Program-made: the position numbers and the translations under genes | Assembly: GCF_026914265.1 (NCBI RefSeq) | Contig: NC_069124.1 | Span: 52,564,388-52,628,387 of the forward strand | Direction of reading: 5' to 3' | Source: Mya arenaria | Taxonomy: Eukaryota > Mollusca > Bivalvia > Myida > Myidae | DNA: 64,000 bases | The notes under the pieces: model-generated | Told to the model about the DNA's origin: nothing | What the model saw: only the letters and a program-made list of their open reading frames with translations | Database searches by the model: none | Shown here: positions 39,607-51,668 of the stretch, piece after piece | Layout: every line of letters starts with the position of its first letter | Numbering within the stretch: position 1 is the first letter of the stretch

Positions 39607-39871
39607 TGCACCAGTCAATTGTAACCACGCCCCCCCCCCCCAAGGTCCGGGGAATAGCGGGAACGAACAGATGGTAAAATCCCCGCCAAATGCCCCCGCA
39701 CCCCAGGGACCCTAGGTAAGGCCCATTCCCCGCTATATTTAAAGAGAAGACAAAACCACCGCATTCACCCGGCACTGCGGGGCCACCTGAAAGGTAAAAA
39801 CACGGCCCATTTCCCCGGCTATTCCCGTATGCCCCCGGACCTGGGGGCCGTGGTTACAATTGACTGGTGCA
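39607..39871. mobile_element. Harbinger-like GC-rich MITE, copy 2
   Basis: 265 bp, TGCACCAGTCAATTGTAAC termini in inverted orientation, TTA duplicated on both sides, GC-rich interior including a run of 10 C. It lies within the leader intron of copy E and is absent from the homologous orphan fragment at 27-28 kb. Confidence 0.8.
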
Positions 39872-40401
39872 TTACTAAAATGGTTATATATTTTGGTCAA
39901 CCAGCATGAAGGCAACTTAGGTATCCCTTAATTGACCTGGATTTGGGTATGTGACTTTCTTATTTCAAAAGCATTAAATATAAATACAGCTAATTTCCTC
40001 ACAACATTTGCGTTTCTGGATTTTAAGAACTGAATAGTTTTAAACATACTTGGTCTTTATATATATAGTATCTCTTGATGTATTGAATTCGTATATCATT
40101 ATACAATATGCACTCAAATAACAAATGGTATTCGTGTTCTAACTTATTACATGTAGCGCATAACCGTTCTTCTCTTGGTACGTTTCTCCATCGACCAGTC
40201 TTAATACCAAGCCGGGGTCAAGACGAACGTAACTTTGTAAGTGCTATTCTTTGCTTCTCAATAGTACCGTTCAGTTCAAATTCAGCTTAAATTTCTCAGT
40301 TAAAATACTACGGTCAAGATCTTCTCTGGTATCCACTGGAATTCGTCCTCCACAAGATAGAGACGTACAGTGCCAAAGAAAACAAAGCAAATGGAACTCA
40401 C

Positions 40402-40460
40402 CTCAGTTTGTTGAGAAGAGAACTTAAAGAACTGTTGACTTGTCCATCACGATATGCGCT
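40402..40460 (-). promoter_or_regulatory. Probable 5' UTR exon of copy E
   Basis: A canonical donor GTGAGT follows AACAAACTGAG at 40,402. The stretch contains a short upstream reading frame (ATGGACAAG..., seven codons then stop) and is conserved, including the donor, in the orphan fragment near 27,770. The 5' limit is not defined. Confidence 0.45.
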
Positions 40461-40819
40461 AATAATACTTAACAACGCAAGCGGAAGTATAATCAAAGGT
40501 ATACATAATAAGAAATAACAGAGATATCGAAAGAGGAAGTTAAAAAGGAAATCTATATATGACCTGATTTTCTACCGTCTGTTCATTATCTTTAATTGTT
40601 GAGTTAACGTTGCTGGCTTTTTAAAAAAAAAATCGATTTCGTGCACTGGCTTTCAACCGTCTGTTCAATATCTTTAATTGCGCAAAGGCACAGTATAAAC
40701 GTTGCTGGCTTTATTTTAATTCGTGTTTGTACATGACGCCTATATAAGGGCACGATATACATGAAATGTTTGTTATGTAAAACACTCGTCCTAGCTTAAT
40801 GTAAGCGAAGGGAGTGAAC

Positions 40820-42593
40820 TACTTTGGACATTGTGTTGTTTATGAATCATGATTAATTTTCCTTCATAGACGTATTAATGTTTATACAATAGTCAACGTT
40901 CTGCAACTATTTAGAAACTACGAATGCACATATGATGCATGTTCAATTAAATGTTTAAATCTTTGTATCACTATACAACACCATAATAGGTATCATGAGT
41001 ATTGGGGTATCCATCAAGTTGGGGTTTTTGTATTTGAATCGTTGTGTGAAGTTTTGAATCTTTCATCCAATCTTTACAATGTCCCCGTTGCAAAGAACAC
41101 CACTGCACCACTGCAACTGATGCTGTAATATTCACGATCATTTGATAGGAATGAACTCCTGCTTTGGTGTCATAAAATCTGGGCTACATTTAGTGGCATT
41201 TAACCTAAAATTATATATACTATTTCGAGATATTCTGACATTTTTAAACAGCAGTTAATTATTCATAGTTAGTTTATGCTAGATCGTTGGTAGGAGTGAC
41301 CTCTTAGATAAATCTGAATAAATAGATAGGTTAAATGTTTTGAAGCATTATAAATGGAATTCAACAACGGTGCTGTTTTCCGCACACAGTGCTTTGAACG
41401 GGTAGAGAATCATAATTCAACGCTAACTCAAACCCTCTGAGCATGCGTGTTTTCCGTACTTAGCGAGTGATTTTCAAGGGGGGTGGGGGACATCATTCGA
41501 TCGCTGATTTTTTTATTATTATTATCTTTGCTATTTCATTGTTTACTTTCTCCACTCTTGATAGTTGATACTGAACTTCAAAAACCCATAAAGTAAATGT
41601 CCAACCCCCCGTGCGTCTTTATGAAATCAATACAACTCTTAAGTGATGCGTTAGAACTTTGATTAAGTAAAGAGGCAAGATATTTGGCCAGACAAAAGGG
41701 CTGATCAAACATACATTTAAAGAGATAAATTATACGTCTGCTGAACGTTTGATTGTTCTAAAATATTTCAGCAGAAAAACGTACGAAATATATGTACAGT
41801 ATATGATTAAGTAAAACATTTCATGATTTGCGTTAATGGATATTTCTGTAAACATCGTCGATGAATCCTGTCGACCGTATATTGGACTAAATGTCGCTAT
41901 GTTCCGATAACACCCCACCCCAAACTCCCACCCCGCCCCACACACACACGCACGCACGCACGCAATAACACCCACCCACCCACACACACACACACACACA
42001 CATATATATACATACAAAAGCAACAACAACAACAGCAACAACAACACCAACAATTCCGAATCTCAAATTAAGCTTTATCAATATGTCATTTCCAAATTGA
42101 ATGATTTTTTTTCAATGCATTTGTATTATACATTTAGTGTCTGAGTCTTCATTCCTAATTTCTTACATCCACAAGCGAAAGAAATTCCTATTCAACGGGT
42201 ATTCATTTAATCATATTTTATTGTTCTCTTTCATACACATCAAGACAAACAAATTATATTTAACCTTAAAAATCACATAAAAAGAACCAGTGGATTTGGC
42301 TAAAAAATAACGACATTAGATTCAGCATATGCCGGTGGTTGTATCCAGTGTGCAACTTATGTTTACCTTAGGGTCATACATCATTGACTACATTCACACT
42401 ATTAGTAAATTATTTATAACAAGTAATCCGATTAGCTACATCGTTGTTTGATCCAATTAAGACCAGTAATGAATACAAGCCCTGAACGATATGTAATGAC
42501 AATAACGTTTTTGTTTGAAACCTTTTTGCTAGACGCAGCACTAATCAAGTAACGACGCACAGACAGGACTCTCGCTAGCTCAAATCCTAATAC
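40820..42593. other. Spacer upstream of copy E
   Basis: No gene seen. A composite simple-sequence block lies at 41,935-42,035: CACG, CCCA, CA, TA and CAA tracts in succession. A local duplication (ACCGTCTGTTCA with TATCTTTAATTG, at about 40,575 and 40,655) precedes it. Confidence 0.5.
41935..42035 (+). repeat. Composite microsatellite
   Basis: Consecutive (CACG)n, (CCCA)n, (CA)n, (TA)n and (CAA)n tracts. Frames rich in Val/Cys across it are artefacts. Confidence 0.9.
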
Positions 42594-42936
42594 CATTCGG
42601 AAAACCTCGGCCGATTTCTATCGAAACAACCTCGGATGTATATGGACGGTTTTCATTGTCAGAAATCGGTACACTCTAACTACGCTGCAAGTAGATCGCG
42701 CGGTAATCTCAATTTAGCAATTAAACTTAATGACTTAACTCTTGGTAATCTTTATTATGTTTGCATTATATTAACATGATTCACTGGTTATCAATTTGAA
42801 TTTAGATAAACATATACAAGCTTAAACACTTCATTTAATTAATGATATAATTCAAAATATTACGAACTACTTCTACTGATGTACCGGCATACATCCAAAG
42901 TTGTTTCGATAGAAAATGGCCGAGGAGTTCCGAATG
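42594..42936. mobile_element. Mutator-like MITE, copy 1
   Basis: 343 bp with long inverted ends (CATTCGGAA...CCTCGGCC...TATCGAAACAACC and complement). Flanks ATCCTAATAC and ATCCCTATAC look like a 10-bp target duplication with two changes. Long TIRs and 9-10-bp duplications fit the Mutator superfamily. Confidence 0.65.
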
Positions 42937-43629
42937 ATCCCTATACCAAACTGATCATCGTGTCTGTAAATATTTTGATTGCCCCTGTAGTTTCCATTGT
43001 ATCGTTGGTATGAGTGAGTGACAACTATTTTACCGTCAATTCATTTATAGATAATAAATAACGCATGTGCTCATTTTACATAAAAATAAACATCATAACT
43101 TTATTGTCATTGTATAGAGGGTTTAAAATAGTTGAAGTGATGTATGACCGTATTTAAAACCGCGGCTTACAATCATTATAAATACGTGCAGTACTGCAAG
43201 TACTCGCGCTAGTTTAAGTACGAGGCTTGCTGGGATATTGATATAGTTTGGCCAAATTATTGATTCTGAAAGAAACCATAAATTTATTGAAGTGTTATAT
43301 AACTTCATATCAAATATCCATTTGATGGATAATGCATTAATGTGCCACTCTTGTAGAGATCCTCTACAAGAATAGCGAATGATGTTTATTAGCTGTTACT
43401 AATATTCATTTTCTTAACAACCATAAACAACCTAAAACAAAGTAAAAAGAATATCCCCAGACACCTGTTAGACACATAAATGGTTAAATTTATTGTTGGG
43501 TATTTAACTGAAATGTGTAAGGCATATTTGTTGCACAAAAACTAATACCGGTAAACATTGCTATGAAGTTTCATTGTTGTAGGTGCTATCTGTGCTACAG
43601 GATTTTCTAGAACATTTTAAACTTAGTCA

Positions 43630-44120
43630 AGGATTATAACTCTAATTTGCCCGAGTGAAATGACGCAACAATGGCTGGTGCACAACAGCACATGCTGACC
43701 AACATGCCCATGAAGTTTCGTGGATGTATGTGCATTATTGTTTGTACTATATGCTACACAACAAAAAACAGACCATTCTTTTCTCAGTCAAAGGTCATAA
43801 AAATGTTTGCCCAATTGATATATGACATCAATTTGCTAGTGCACAACAGCCCATACTAATTGACATACCTTTTAAGTTTCGTGAGTGTATGTGCAATAAT
43901 GTGATGCTACATGCTACACGAAGGTTCTCAGACCATTCAAAAATCTTGTTTGCCGAATGGATATGTGAGAGAAATGGCAGGTGCCCAATAACCAATGTCA
44001 ACTTTCATACCTAGGAGGTCTCGTGGTTGTAAGTCAACTACCTATTGAGCACTATACGACACAATATGTTTGGAACGCGACAGGACGCGCCGCGCCGCAG
44101 GGACCGTAACTCCTTTATAG
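43630..44120 (+). repeat. Dispersed repeat R2 with about 150-bp internal monomers
   Basis: Three imperfect monomers (near 43,674, 43,837 and 43,977), each with GCACAACAGC-like sequence and ATGAAGTTTCGTG followed by a GTAxGTGCA stretch, then a GGACGCGCCGCGCC block. Related sequence lies at 58,900-59,350. Probably a mollusc-wide dispersed repeat; mobility class unknown. Confidence 0.5.
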
Positions 44121-44940
44121 CCCCATCTATCTAGGGCTATACTATCAGTCCACGTGTACCAGGGTTGAGAAAAATTGATGTGATTTGTGTATATTAAGAA
44201 ATTTCGTTAGTTTCGTAAAAAGGCAAAAATCATTCTGGGGTACCCCTTCTTCGAGGCATAATGGCTGGCTAGCTGTTAAAGAAACTTGACTTCATGCACT
44301 CAACAATGTTGAGGGATCTCTCACGATATGTTTTGTAATCATTTAATACGCAGTAATACGTAGCCATACCTGTACATACACATATGTAGTGGTTGGTTTA
44401 ATATATTTCATCATGATTAAATGCCAAAGACATAATGTTTCAAGGACTTTACACCAATAACATTGAAGAAACGCTGACACAATCACTTGTTCAACACATG
44501 GTTACTTATCACCTTGACATGTTAATCTCCAGTTAGTCTGATGTGTCGCATGTTTGCATTACTTCATAAAGGTCAGTGATCGAGCGGTAAATGTTGAAAG
44601 TCGAATGTACATTTAGACAAACTCACACTGTGCGTTGTGATGATTGGCATTGCAAGGTTACTGAACAAACAAACAGAAAAACAGTCTGGCAAAAACAAAT
44701 TGCGCAGTTGATGTTTATGATTTCTTTTTCATGCATAATGCTCGTGTCATCTATATTGCGGTATATTACGCCTCCAACATAAATGACGAATTGCCAATAG
44801 TCTAGGACTGGTCACGTGGTGACCCCATATTTTTGCATGTTACCAAATTTATATCGTACCAAAATGGCGTCTATTTTCCGATTTCGATGAATTGATGAAA
44901 CATATAAACATGTAAACGGGTTGTCGACGTGATATATACG
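44121..44940. other. Spacer downstream of the AnmK gene
   Basis: Nothing recognisable: no exon-like frame and no known repeat. Confidence 0.4.
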
Positions 44941-45075
44941 TTACGGGGTTAGTAGGTGGCCCGATATGGGATATACGGGGCGCAGGGAACCATGTTCTTG
45001 TTCGAGCTTCACTCTCACCCGATATAATTTCCATTGCCCCGTATATCCCATGTCAGGTCACCTACGAACCCTGTA
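44941..45075. repeat. Fold-back palindrome
   Basis: Inverted arms of about 42 bases (TTACGGGGTTAGTAGGTGG...GATATACGGGGC and complement) around a 50-base loop. It lies 126 bases past the AnmK stop, so it could fold in that transcript. Confidence 0.6.
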
Positions 45076-45200
45076 ATTTATAATAAACTAACAGATGCGA
45101 CCTTGGCAGCAATAATACTAGAATGCCTTTACAACCACAACTCGGCAGGACACTGAACACCCGCTTTAAATCATTTAGTCAATTTAGCAATGTCAACAAT

Positions 45201-48200
45201 TCAGTGTAATAAACTAATATGCTTGGCACTTCCACTTGACAGCGGTCTGTGAATGCTGCCAGATACCGAGTCCTGGCGGGCGCCTGTAGTCTCGCTGAAC
45301 ACATTGTCTTCACCGAGCAAGCAGCGCATGCCAAGGAACGCGAAAATCAGAGCCTCTTTGAAATTAATCGTTTCTTCGTCGACTTGCTCGATTTCGAAGC
45401 CTTGCGCATCCAGATATTGGCCAATCAGTTCAACAAGGTATTTGTTCAACGCCCCTCCTCCCGTTATCAGGACTGTCCTATTCGGATGGTGGGAAGTTGT
45501 TGCTATGGATGGCTTGGCCTCGAAGCAAGCATCTGCTACCATGGACGCAACGTGCTCTGTGCATGTTCGCAAGAGGTTTTCGACTTTGTATTTGTTGCAC
45601 TGAAACAGGTAAGGCAAGTTTTAAAGAACAAAAGTAGAATATATATTCTCAATAAATGCAATCCAAATACATCAATATGTCTCTGTATTGTGTAAGAGGC
45701 TCCGAATGAAACAAACTCATAATCATATATTAGCGTGTCAAGATACGTTTGTGAATGCATTTTTACTTTAAAGCTGCACTCTCACTGAGTTACCGTTTTG
45801 GCAACTTTTTTTTATTCTATTGTCTTGGAATAAGCCCATTTTTGCGTAAATATCTACAAACCATTGATATCACACTGCTAACAAAAGATCAGATTGCAGA
45901 TTTTTTATATTTCCGTTCGAAAATTATGTTTTATATTTTATGGCTAAACGCGTTACTAATGGTTTAAGAAAAATGCATAAAACATCAATTAATGAACATA
46001 AATATGAACATCTGCGATCTAATTTTTGTCAGCAGTCTTATATCACTGGTTTCCATGCATTTTCGCATAAATTGGCTTGGCTCGTTCCCAGACAAAAAAA
46101 AAGTTGTCAAAACGATCAATCTTTGAGAGTGCACCTTGAAAGTACTCATGTTTTTGGAACGAAAAAAAGGTTAACCGGTAATGCATCTGAAACACTTATT
46201 TAAGCATTATGTAACTCTTTTATATCATAATTTCAGAAAAAAAATACAGTTATAGTATAAAAATGTATTCTGGTTGAAGTGGGGTTCGAACCCACGCCAG
46301 TAAAGTCAAGATTTTTTCTATAAAAAAAAACGACGCATAAACCACAAGCCCACGGGGACAAAAGTGGCTGATATTATGACCTCTTAACAATACATTGATA
46401 ACATCACATTATTATGTCAATCGACCAATCACGCAACAACATAAGGTGAGTATTAGTGTTGTTAACGCTAATGAAAATTGTGGTCATCAAAGACGATATT
46501 TGAGCAAATATCAGCATTTGCAAAAGTGTTCCAGCTTTTGGTAATTTTGTTTCAACACTCTCAATGAACTGTCATACTTGATTTTGTCATACAAAAAAGT
46601 GCATTTAAAAAAACATGAGCGAGTAGCTTTAAACATAAGTGCTTAGTGAGTAATCCTCAATGATGTTTACCAAAACCCGCCGTGTGAAATTATATTTACT
46701 AAATACGTAAACATTTGGTTCTCTTTCTTTAATTCATTTATCATGTTCAAAAATGTAGAAACACAAACGAAAGTATTGTAACTTAAATTGTGTAAGACGT
46801 AAACAAACAAAGGTTTTGCAAAGATTAAGGTCAATGACATACTAAATCTCATTTCGCAATTTGCGTATCGCTATCGTCAAACTTGTTTCATCTGGTTATG
46901 TTTCGACCGATATGTAGGGGATCTGGCACACATCACAGCGTTTATCACTTATTTTTTAAATTTTATTCTCTAAAACGAGAACCAAATTGCAAACCAATGG
47001 ATCCATGCATATGTGATTGGAATTGAGGTGTTGATTTTTCTTCGTCAGATAGACTAACTGCAACTTTACAAAACGTTTTACGTATTAATACACTCATGTA
47101 TACTAGTGTTGTTCCGATGATCGATATAATAATCGAAAATCAATTGAAAATCGATTATTGATTTTTATTTTATTTTTAAACAGATATCTCAAAATATGAA
47201 ATGCAGAAATAATTTAAAGTTACTAAATGCAAATAGTGAAGTTTATACAGCATGGAGATAATCGATTTCAATCTCCGATAATCGATGTTAAAATTTGGTC
47301 CGATTCCAAACTTCTGCATACTTTTAGCAGAGAATCATTTCAGTAATAAAAATTACGACATTGATATCGTTTGAGTACTGAATAATTTGATGCATATATA
47401 TTATATATAATACGTGCATTATACACAAACGCTTTGTGACTAGAATATTTGGTAGGATTTATTAAACTGAAGTAGCTGATCCTTTATTTTAGGATTAGCT
47501 ACATTAAGAGCACTCGTATGTGTACTTTGCATCATTGGCGTAGCTTCAGATAGGGATTGTAGGCCCGTGTCTACACATGATTTCAAAAAAAAATGGTATT
47601 ATTGAAAGGTTGAACACTAAAACTGAAGGTAAAAGGTATATGATTTAGAGGCAAAAAGTATAACCCAGTATTTCATTTAAGTGTCCTTAATATAGTGTTT
47701 GTTTTCTTTGAGTTGTTTTTATAATTCAATTTATAATGGAAACTCATTTTTCATTTATTAAAACATTCCGGTGTGTGTGGGGGGGGGGGGTGCACATCAA
47801 TTCTGGTCTAGCTACACTCCTGGCGCTGTGATAAGAGTGATTTTGAACAGTATACATTGTTTTGTGTAAGGAAACCAGCTGTGACCAAACTCATATTGTT
47901 CATCGGAAAAAATACCACTTATGTTATTGTAAACCGTTTGTAATGGAAATGCGGATTTTGTCATAGTGGTAATCTAAACTCAAAACTGCCGCGGGGACAG
48001 TTACCCAAAAACACTACTTTTAAGACATGAAATAAATCACGATTTGTCTTAAACAGGCACGTATTGCTAACATTATAAACATTTTAAGGGTGAGCGGAAA
48101 TGGTATCGTATGACCATATGACTTAAATTATTTGATATGTCTGTTATAATGCAATACTTTGTGACACCAAATGTTTATGCTTGCGTAACTTTCTTATGAG

Positions 48201-49297
48201 TTTAAGGTGTTTAAACGTTGCAAAGGCGAATTGTTATAGCTGTCGTTTTGTTTTATGTTCATAATTTGCGTTGTCATGCTTCGCAAACAACTTAAACAAC
48301 ACAAAGGCCATGGCAATAAAACAACGCTTCCGGTACAGATCAGTCGTTTATAAGGTTTTGCATTCACTTTTTTGTCTCTTTTGTATTCAGTACGTGATAA
48401 TAGTCTTAGAACAAAATGTATTTGTTATAACAGTTATTTTATCATATTTATCAGTTATCACATGTTAACTTATTGCATTTTATTAACTGTTATTGTGTAT
48501 TTTACCTGGATATACATCAATGAATCAATCAACTATTCAATCAAACTTACATCTAATATTGGCAACACGTTCTCCTCAATATAGTCGACCCAAAGTGACT
48601 TCGGTGGGTCTTGTTGGTAGTAGGAAAGGTTCTGAAGCTTCACAAGCACTTCCGGTACCATGTCACCTGAACGCGCCAGATCACCGTCCTTGTCATACTG
48701 TTGCCCGCCGCCTTTCTCCAACACCAGACTATTCAATATTCTGTTGCACGGACAAATGTCATAACCACGCATCCCTTTAATGCCAATGTTTGCAATGCCA
48801 CCAAGATTGATACAGATGTCACTGTTTCTAAACAGGTATTTTTCTCCGCAGGGCACTAATGGTGCACCCTGTCCACCAATGGTTACGTCTTTGGCTCGGA
48901 AATTGCAGACGAATGGCACCTTGAGCATCGCCGCTGTAACCTCGCCGTCTCCGAGTTGGAAGGAAATGCCCTCCTGCGGCTTATGAAATACTGTATGTCC
49001 ATGTGATGCCACGAACTGCACGCGTTCATTTAAACGGTGCTTTGTGATAAACGTCGACACGCATTTACCTTGAAATCGTCCGTAATCAACATGCAATCTG
49101 ATCAATTCAATACCAGAAAGGTTATCTGCGTCACGCAAGCGTTCTGACCATTGCTTAGAGTAAGCAACGGTTTCGGCCGCAAGGATGCGGTAGCCCCACA
49201 GGTCAGTGAAAATATCGCCCGTAAATTCCACGCAACAAATATCCAAGCCGTCCATCGACGACCCCGACATACATCCAACACCAACAAAGGAAGCCAT
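45201..49297 (-). CDS. anmK: Anhydro-N-acetylmuramic acid kinase (AnmK), two exons
   Basis: Predicted to phosphorylate 1,6-anhydro-N-acetylmuramic acid with ATP and open the anhydro ring, giving MurNAc-6-phosphate, a peptidoglycan-recycling step. Exon 1 is 48551-49297 (249 codons) and exon 2 45201-45599 (132 codons and stop); phase 0 junction, GTAAGT donor, TTTCAG acceptor. The 381 residues equal the usual bacterial length (about 370). Motifs in order: GCMSGSSMDGLD (8-19, phosphate binding), ASHGHTVFH (97-105), GGQGAPLVP (141-149), NLGGIAN (164-170), GYDICPCN (178-185) with the expected catalytic Asp180, PPKS (231-234), ITGGGALN (294-301), KEALIFA (330-336), TTGARQD (353-359). ASHGH and CPCNRILN resemble Bacteroidetes-type enzymes more than the E. 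coli form. All catalytic landmarks remain, so it is probably active. Cytosolic; no signal peptide seen. Confidence 0.9.
45768..46140. mobile_element. TTAA-flanked palindromic MITE, copy c (in AnmK intron)
   Basis: Same family as 13,460-13,797: TTAAAGCTGCACTCTCAC start, internal inverted AGATCAGATTGCAGATTTT pair, diverged right end (GAGAGTGCACCTTGAA). Confidence 0.65.
46272..46360 (-). repeat. tRNA-like sequence, probably SINE- or tRNA-derived
   Basis: On the minus strand a box-B-like GGTTCGAACCCC follows a possible tRNA 5' half (CCCCGTGGGCTTGTGG). An A/T-rich insert disrupts the anticodon arm and the two halves do not form a normal cloverleaf. Not called as a functional tRNA. Confidence 0.4.
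47535..47826. mobile_element. hAT-like MITE, degraded copy (in AnmK intron)
   Basis: 292 bp with GGCGTAGCTTCAGATAGGG at one end, a TGTAGGCCCGTG block, and TAGCTACACTCCTGGCG at the other end. Same layout and length as 52,767-53,061. Contains a G-run at 47,780-47,790. Confidence 0.5.
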
Positions 49298-50947
49298 GAC
49301 CGGGTTAATCGTTCACTTCATCAGTGTAGCAAGCCGCGCTATTTAAAAGTGAATAACAAGAATGCCCCGCAAGTAAAACGTAACGAGTAGATCACATGTT
49401 TAAACTAGTTTTGCTCACTTTAATCAGGTGTTTAACGGAAGCAAGCCTACTTTATCCCTCTCCGATTTAGCCCCTTGAATTTCATTTGTTCTCCATTTAA
49501 GACGGCATATCCAATATACTTGAAATTTAAAGCACTGATTTTTGTTCGTATTCACAAGCGTTAACACTTTTTATGCACGACTAACAGGACATAAGTTTTT
49601 TATGTATCATGCCACGTTTCTTCCAATCTCAAATATCCTTCACCTGAATAGTATTGCACAAATACTCACCGTGATTGTATGTGACATTCAGTCAAGAACA
49701 TGTATACTAGTATCAGAGTATGTCGTATCTACGTATTTAATTTCGGTACTTCAAATGTCTAACTGATAAAAGTATAAAAGTATGTCAGGGTCTGTAATTC
49801 AATACGAGTGGAAGTTCTGTTTTTCCATACTCAACTAGCATAGCCACAATTATATAAAAGGCAATATGACAACGATGTAGTCGTATTTTCTTTTCTTATA
49901 GCTCGACATTATTTACTGAAACGCGTCTTAAGTATTCTTAAAATATCAGATATTCATCTTAACTTATTCCCACTGTCAAGTTTATATCCACGTCTATCTT
50001 ACACTTTATTACGTTGTTGGTAATAATCCTATTCATCGACAACATGGATGAATACTTATTACGTATGAAATCACTTTTGCTACAGCGTATAATTATTATA
50101 GCAAACTTCATTTCCAGAAATTCCAGAGTGCTGACAAGTGATGAATTAATTGTGACAAACCCCCAGCTGGAACGGAGATTATGCTTGTTTTCAGTCACTA
50201 ACAAAACAACATGTGTTTTGGCCTTGACGTGGCCATGAAGTATGTCAATATGAAAATATAATCAATTTATCCTACGGCAAGAGCCAGTAAAGCTCGGTTT
50301 AGAATCAATACGATCATACGTACAATGTTACAGGACAGTTTGCATGAGGCGGATCCAGGATTTGACGTAAGAGGGGGCGTAATCATTTGACTTGCACCCC
50401 TTCCTCAGAGCCAACACTTATTTGGTATAAAATGTTGGCAAGGGTATTTTGGGGCTCTCTCCGAAGAAAATTTTAAACAATTCCTAGTCGGAAGTGGTGC
50501 ATTTGGGGCGTTTTACTTTTTTTCCATTAATGCAATAGAAATTATATTTAAACGATTTTTGGGGGGTCGACGGGTGCGCATCCCCGCTCCTTGCTTTGTT
50601 AGTGGTACGAGTCGGAACTGATTTCCTGGGCTGGCTTCCACTACCAACTTAGATTTAACTTCAGATTTAACTTACTAGTATTTAAGAATATATATGAATG
50701 TTTTGTTTGGAATGTAAAATGTAGGTCAGTAGACTGAATGAAATCACTGATGGGTGTCCAAGGATTAGGATAAAATAATATTGCCAATGAATTTGACCCA
50801 ATCAGTATAACAGATATATATCCGATGTACATGTATAAGTGGGGATTAATATGTGCACTTTTGATGCCCAGAGACACCATATTGAAAGAGTTTAAATTTA
50901 ACGTTAGGTTAATGTAACTGTCAAAGAACTAGCATAGTTTTTGGTCC
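49298..50947. other. Upstream region of AnmK and intergenic DNA
   Basis: No gene or clear core promoter recognised. 50,348-50,636 begins GGCGGATCCAGGATTTGACG and is related to 53,434-53,733, a probable MITE family. Confidence 0.4.
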
Positions 50948-50948
50948 C

Positions 50949-51668
50949 TTAAAGGGACTAGACACCACATCGTCCCAAAATCGGCAAATACATTTTTTTC
51001 ACAAAACAAGCATATACTTGTCAAAACGACCCAGTAGGAGGCCGATAAAACATCACTTCACATGATAAAAATATTGTTTTGTCGCTGTCTCAGCTGAGTA
51101 AATCGGTTTAAAATTAGCGCATAATGGTTTCCCAGTATATAGACTGCATTCGGAACTCCTCGGCCATTTTATCGAAAACAACCTCGGATGTATGCCGGTA
51201 TATCAGTTGAAGTAGTTCGTAAAATTTTGAATTATATCATTAATTAATTGTAGTGTTTTAGAGTTGTATTTATTGATCTAAGTTTAAATTGATTTCCATT
51301 GAATTGTATTATTGCAAACATAATTAAGAATCCCAAGAGTTAAGTCACAAATTTTAACTGCTAAATAAAATTACTACGCGATCTACTTGCGGCGGACTTA
51401 AACGTACCACTTTTTGAGTATGTAAACCGTCCAAATACATCCGAGGTTGTTTTTGAAAATAATGGCCGAGGAGCTCCGAATGTATAGACTGGTGAAATGT
51501 GTATAGTTCGCATGTGAAGGTCACGTGATTAGCTCAGATACATATACCGACGCTGTTTTTAAATTAACTGGGGTTTACGTGTAGACAACCCCAATAAAGT
51601 TGGAAAAATACGCAAAAACTACGTAAGATAAAGTTGCAATTGTATCATCTGGTGTATTGTCCCTTTAA
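50949..51668. mobile_element. TTAA-flanked MITE interrupted by a second MITE
   Basis: Outer ends TTAAAGGGACTAGACACCA and the inverted form TGGTGTATTGTCCCTTTAA define a 720-bp unit. Removing the nested Mutator-like element (51,147-51,482) and one copy of its duplication leaves about 375 bp. TTAA at both ends fits a piggyBac-type target. Confidence 0.65.
51147..51482. mobile_element. Mutator-like MITE, copy 2 (nested)
   Basis: 336 bp with inverted CATTCGGAACTCCTCGGCC ends, extended by an ACAACCTCGGATGTAT block in both arms. A perfect 9-bp duplication TATAGACTG flanks it (51,138-51,146 and 51,483-51,491). Confidence 0.8.

Noticed and set aside
41730-42081. Val/Cys-rich minus-strand frames
   Set aside because: Artefact of the CA/CACG/CAA microsatellite.
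45249-45695. Plus-strand frames opposite AnmK exon 2 (148 and 116 codons)
   Set aside because: Shadows of the strongly conserved minus-strand exon.
46272-46360. Functional tRNA gene
   Set aside because: Only a box-B-like half is convincing; the anticodon arm is disrupted by an A/T insert.
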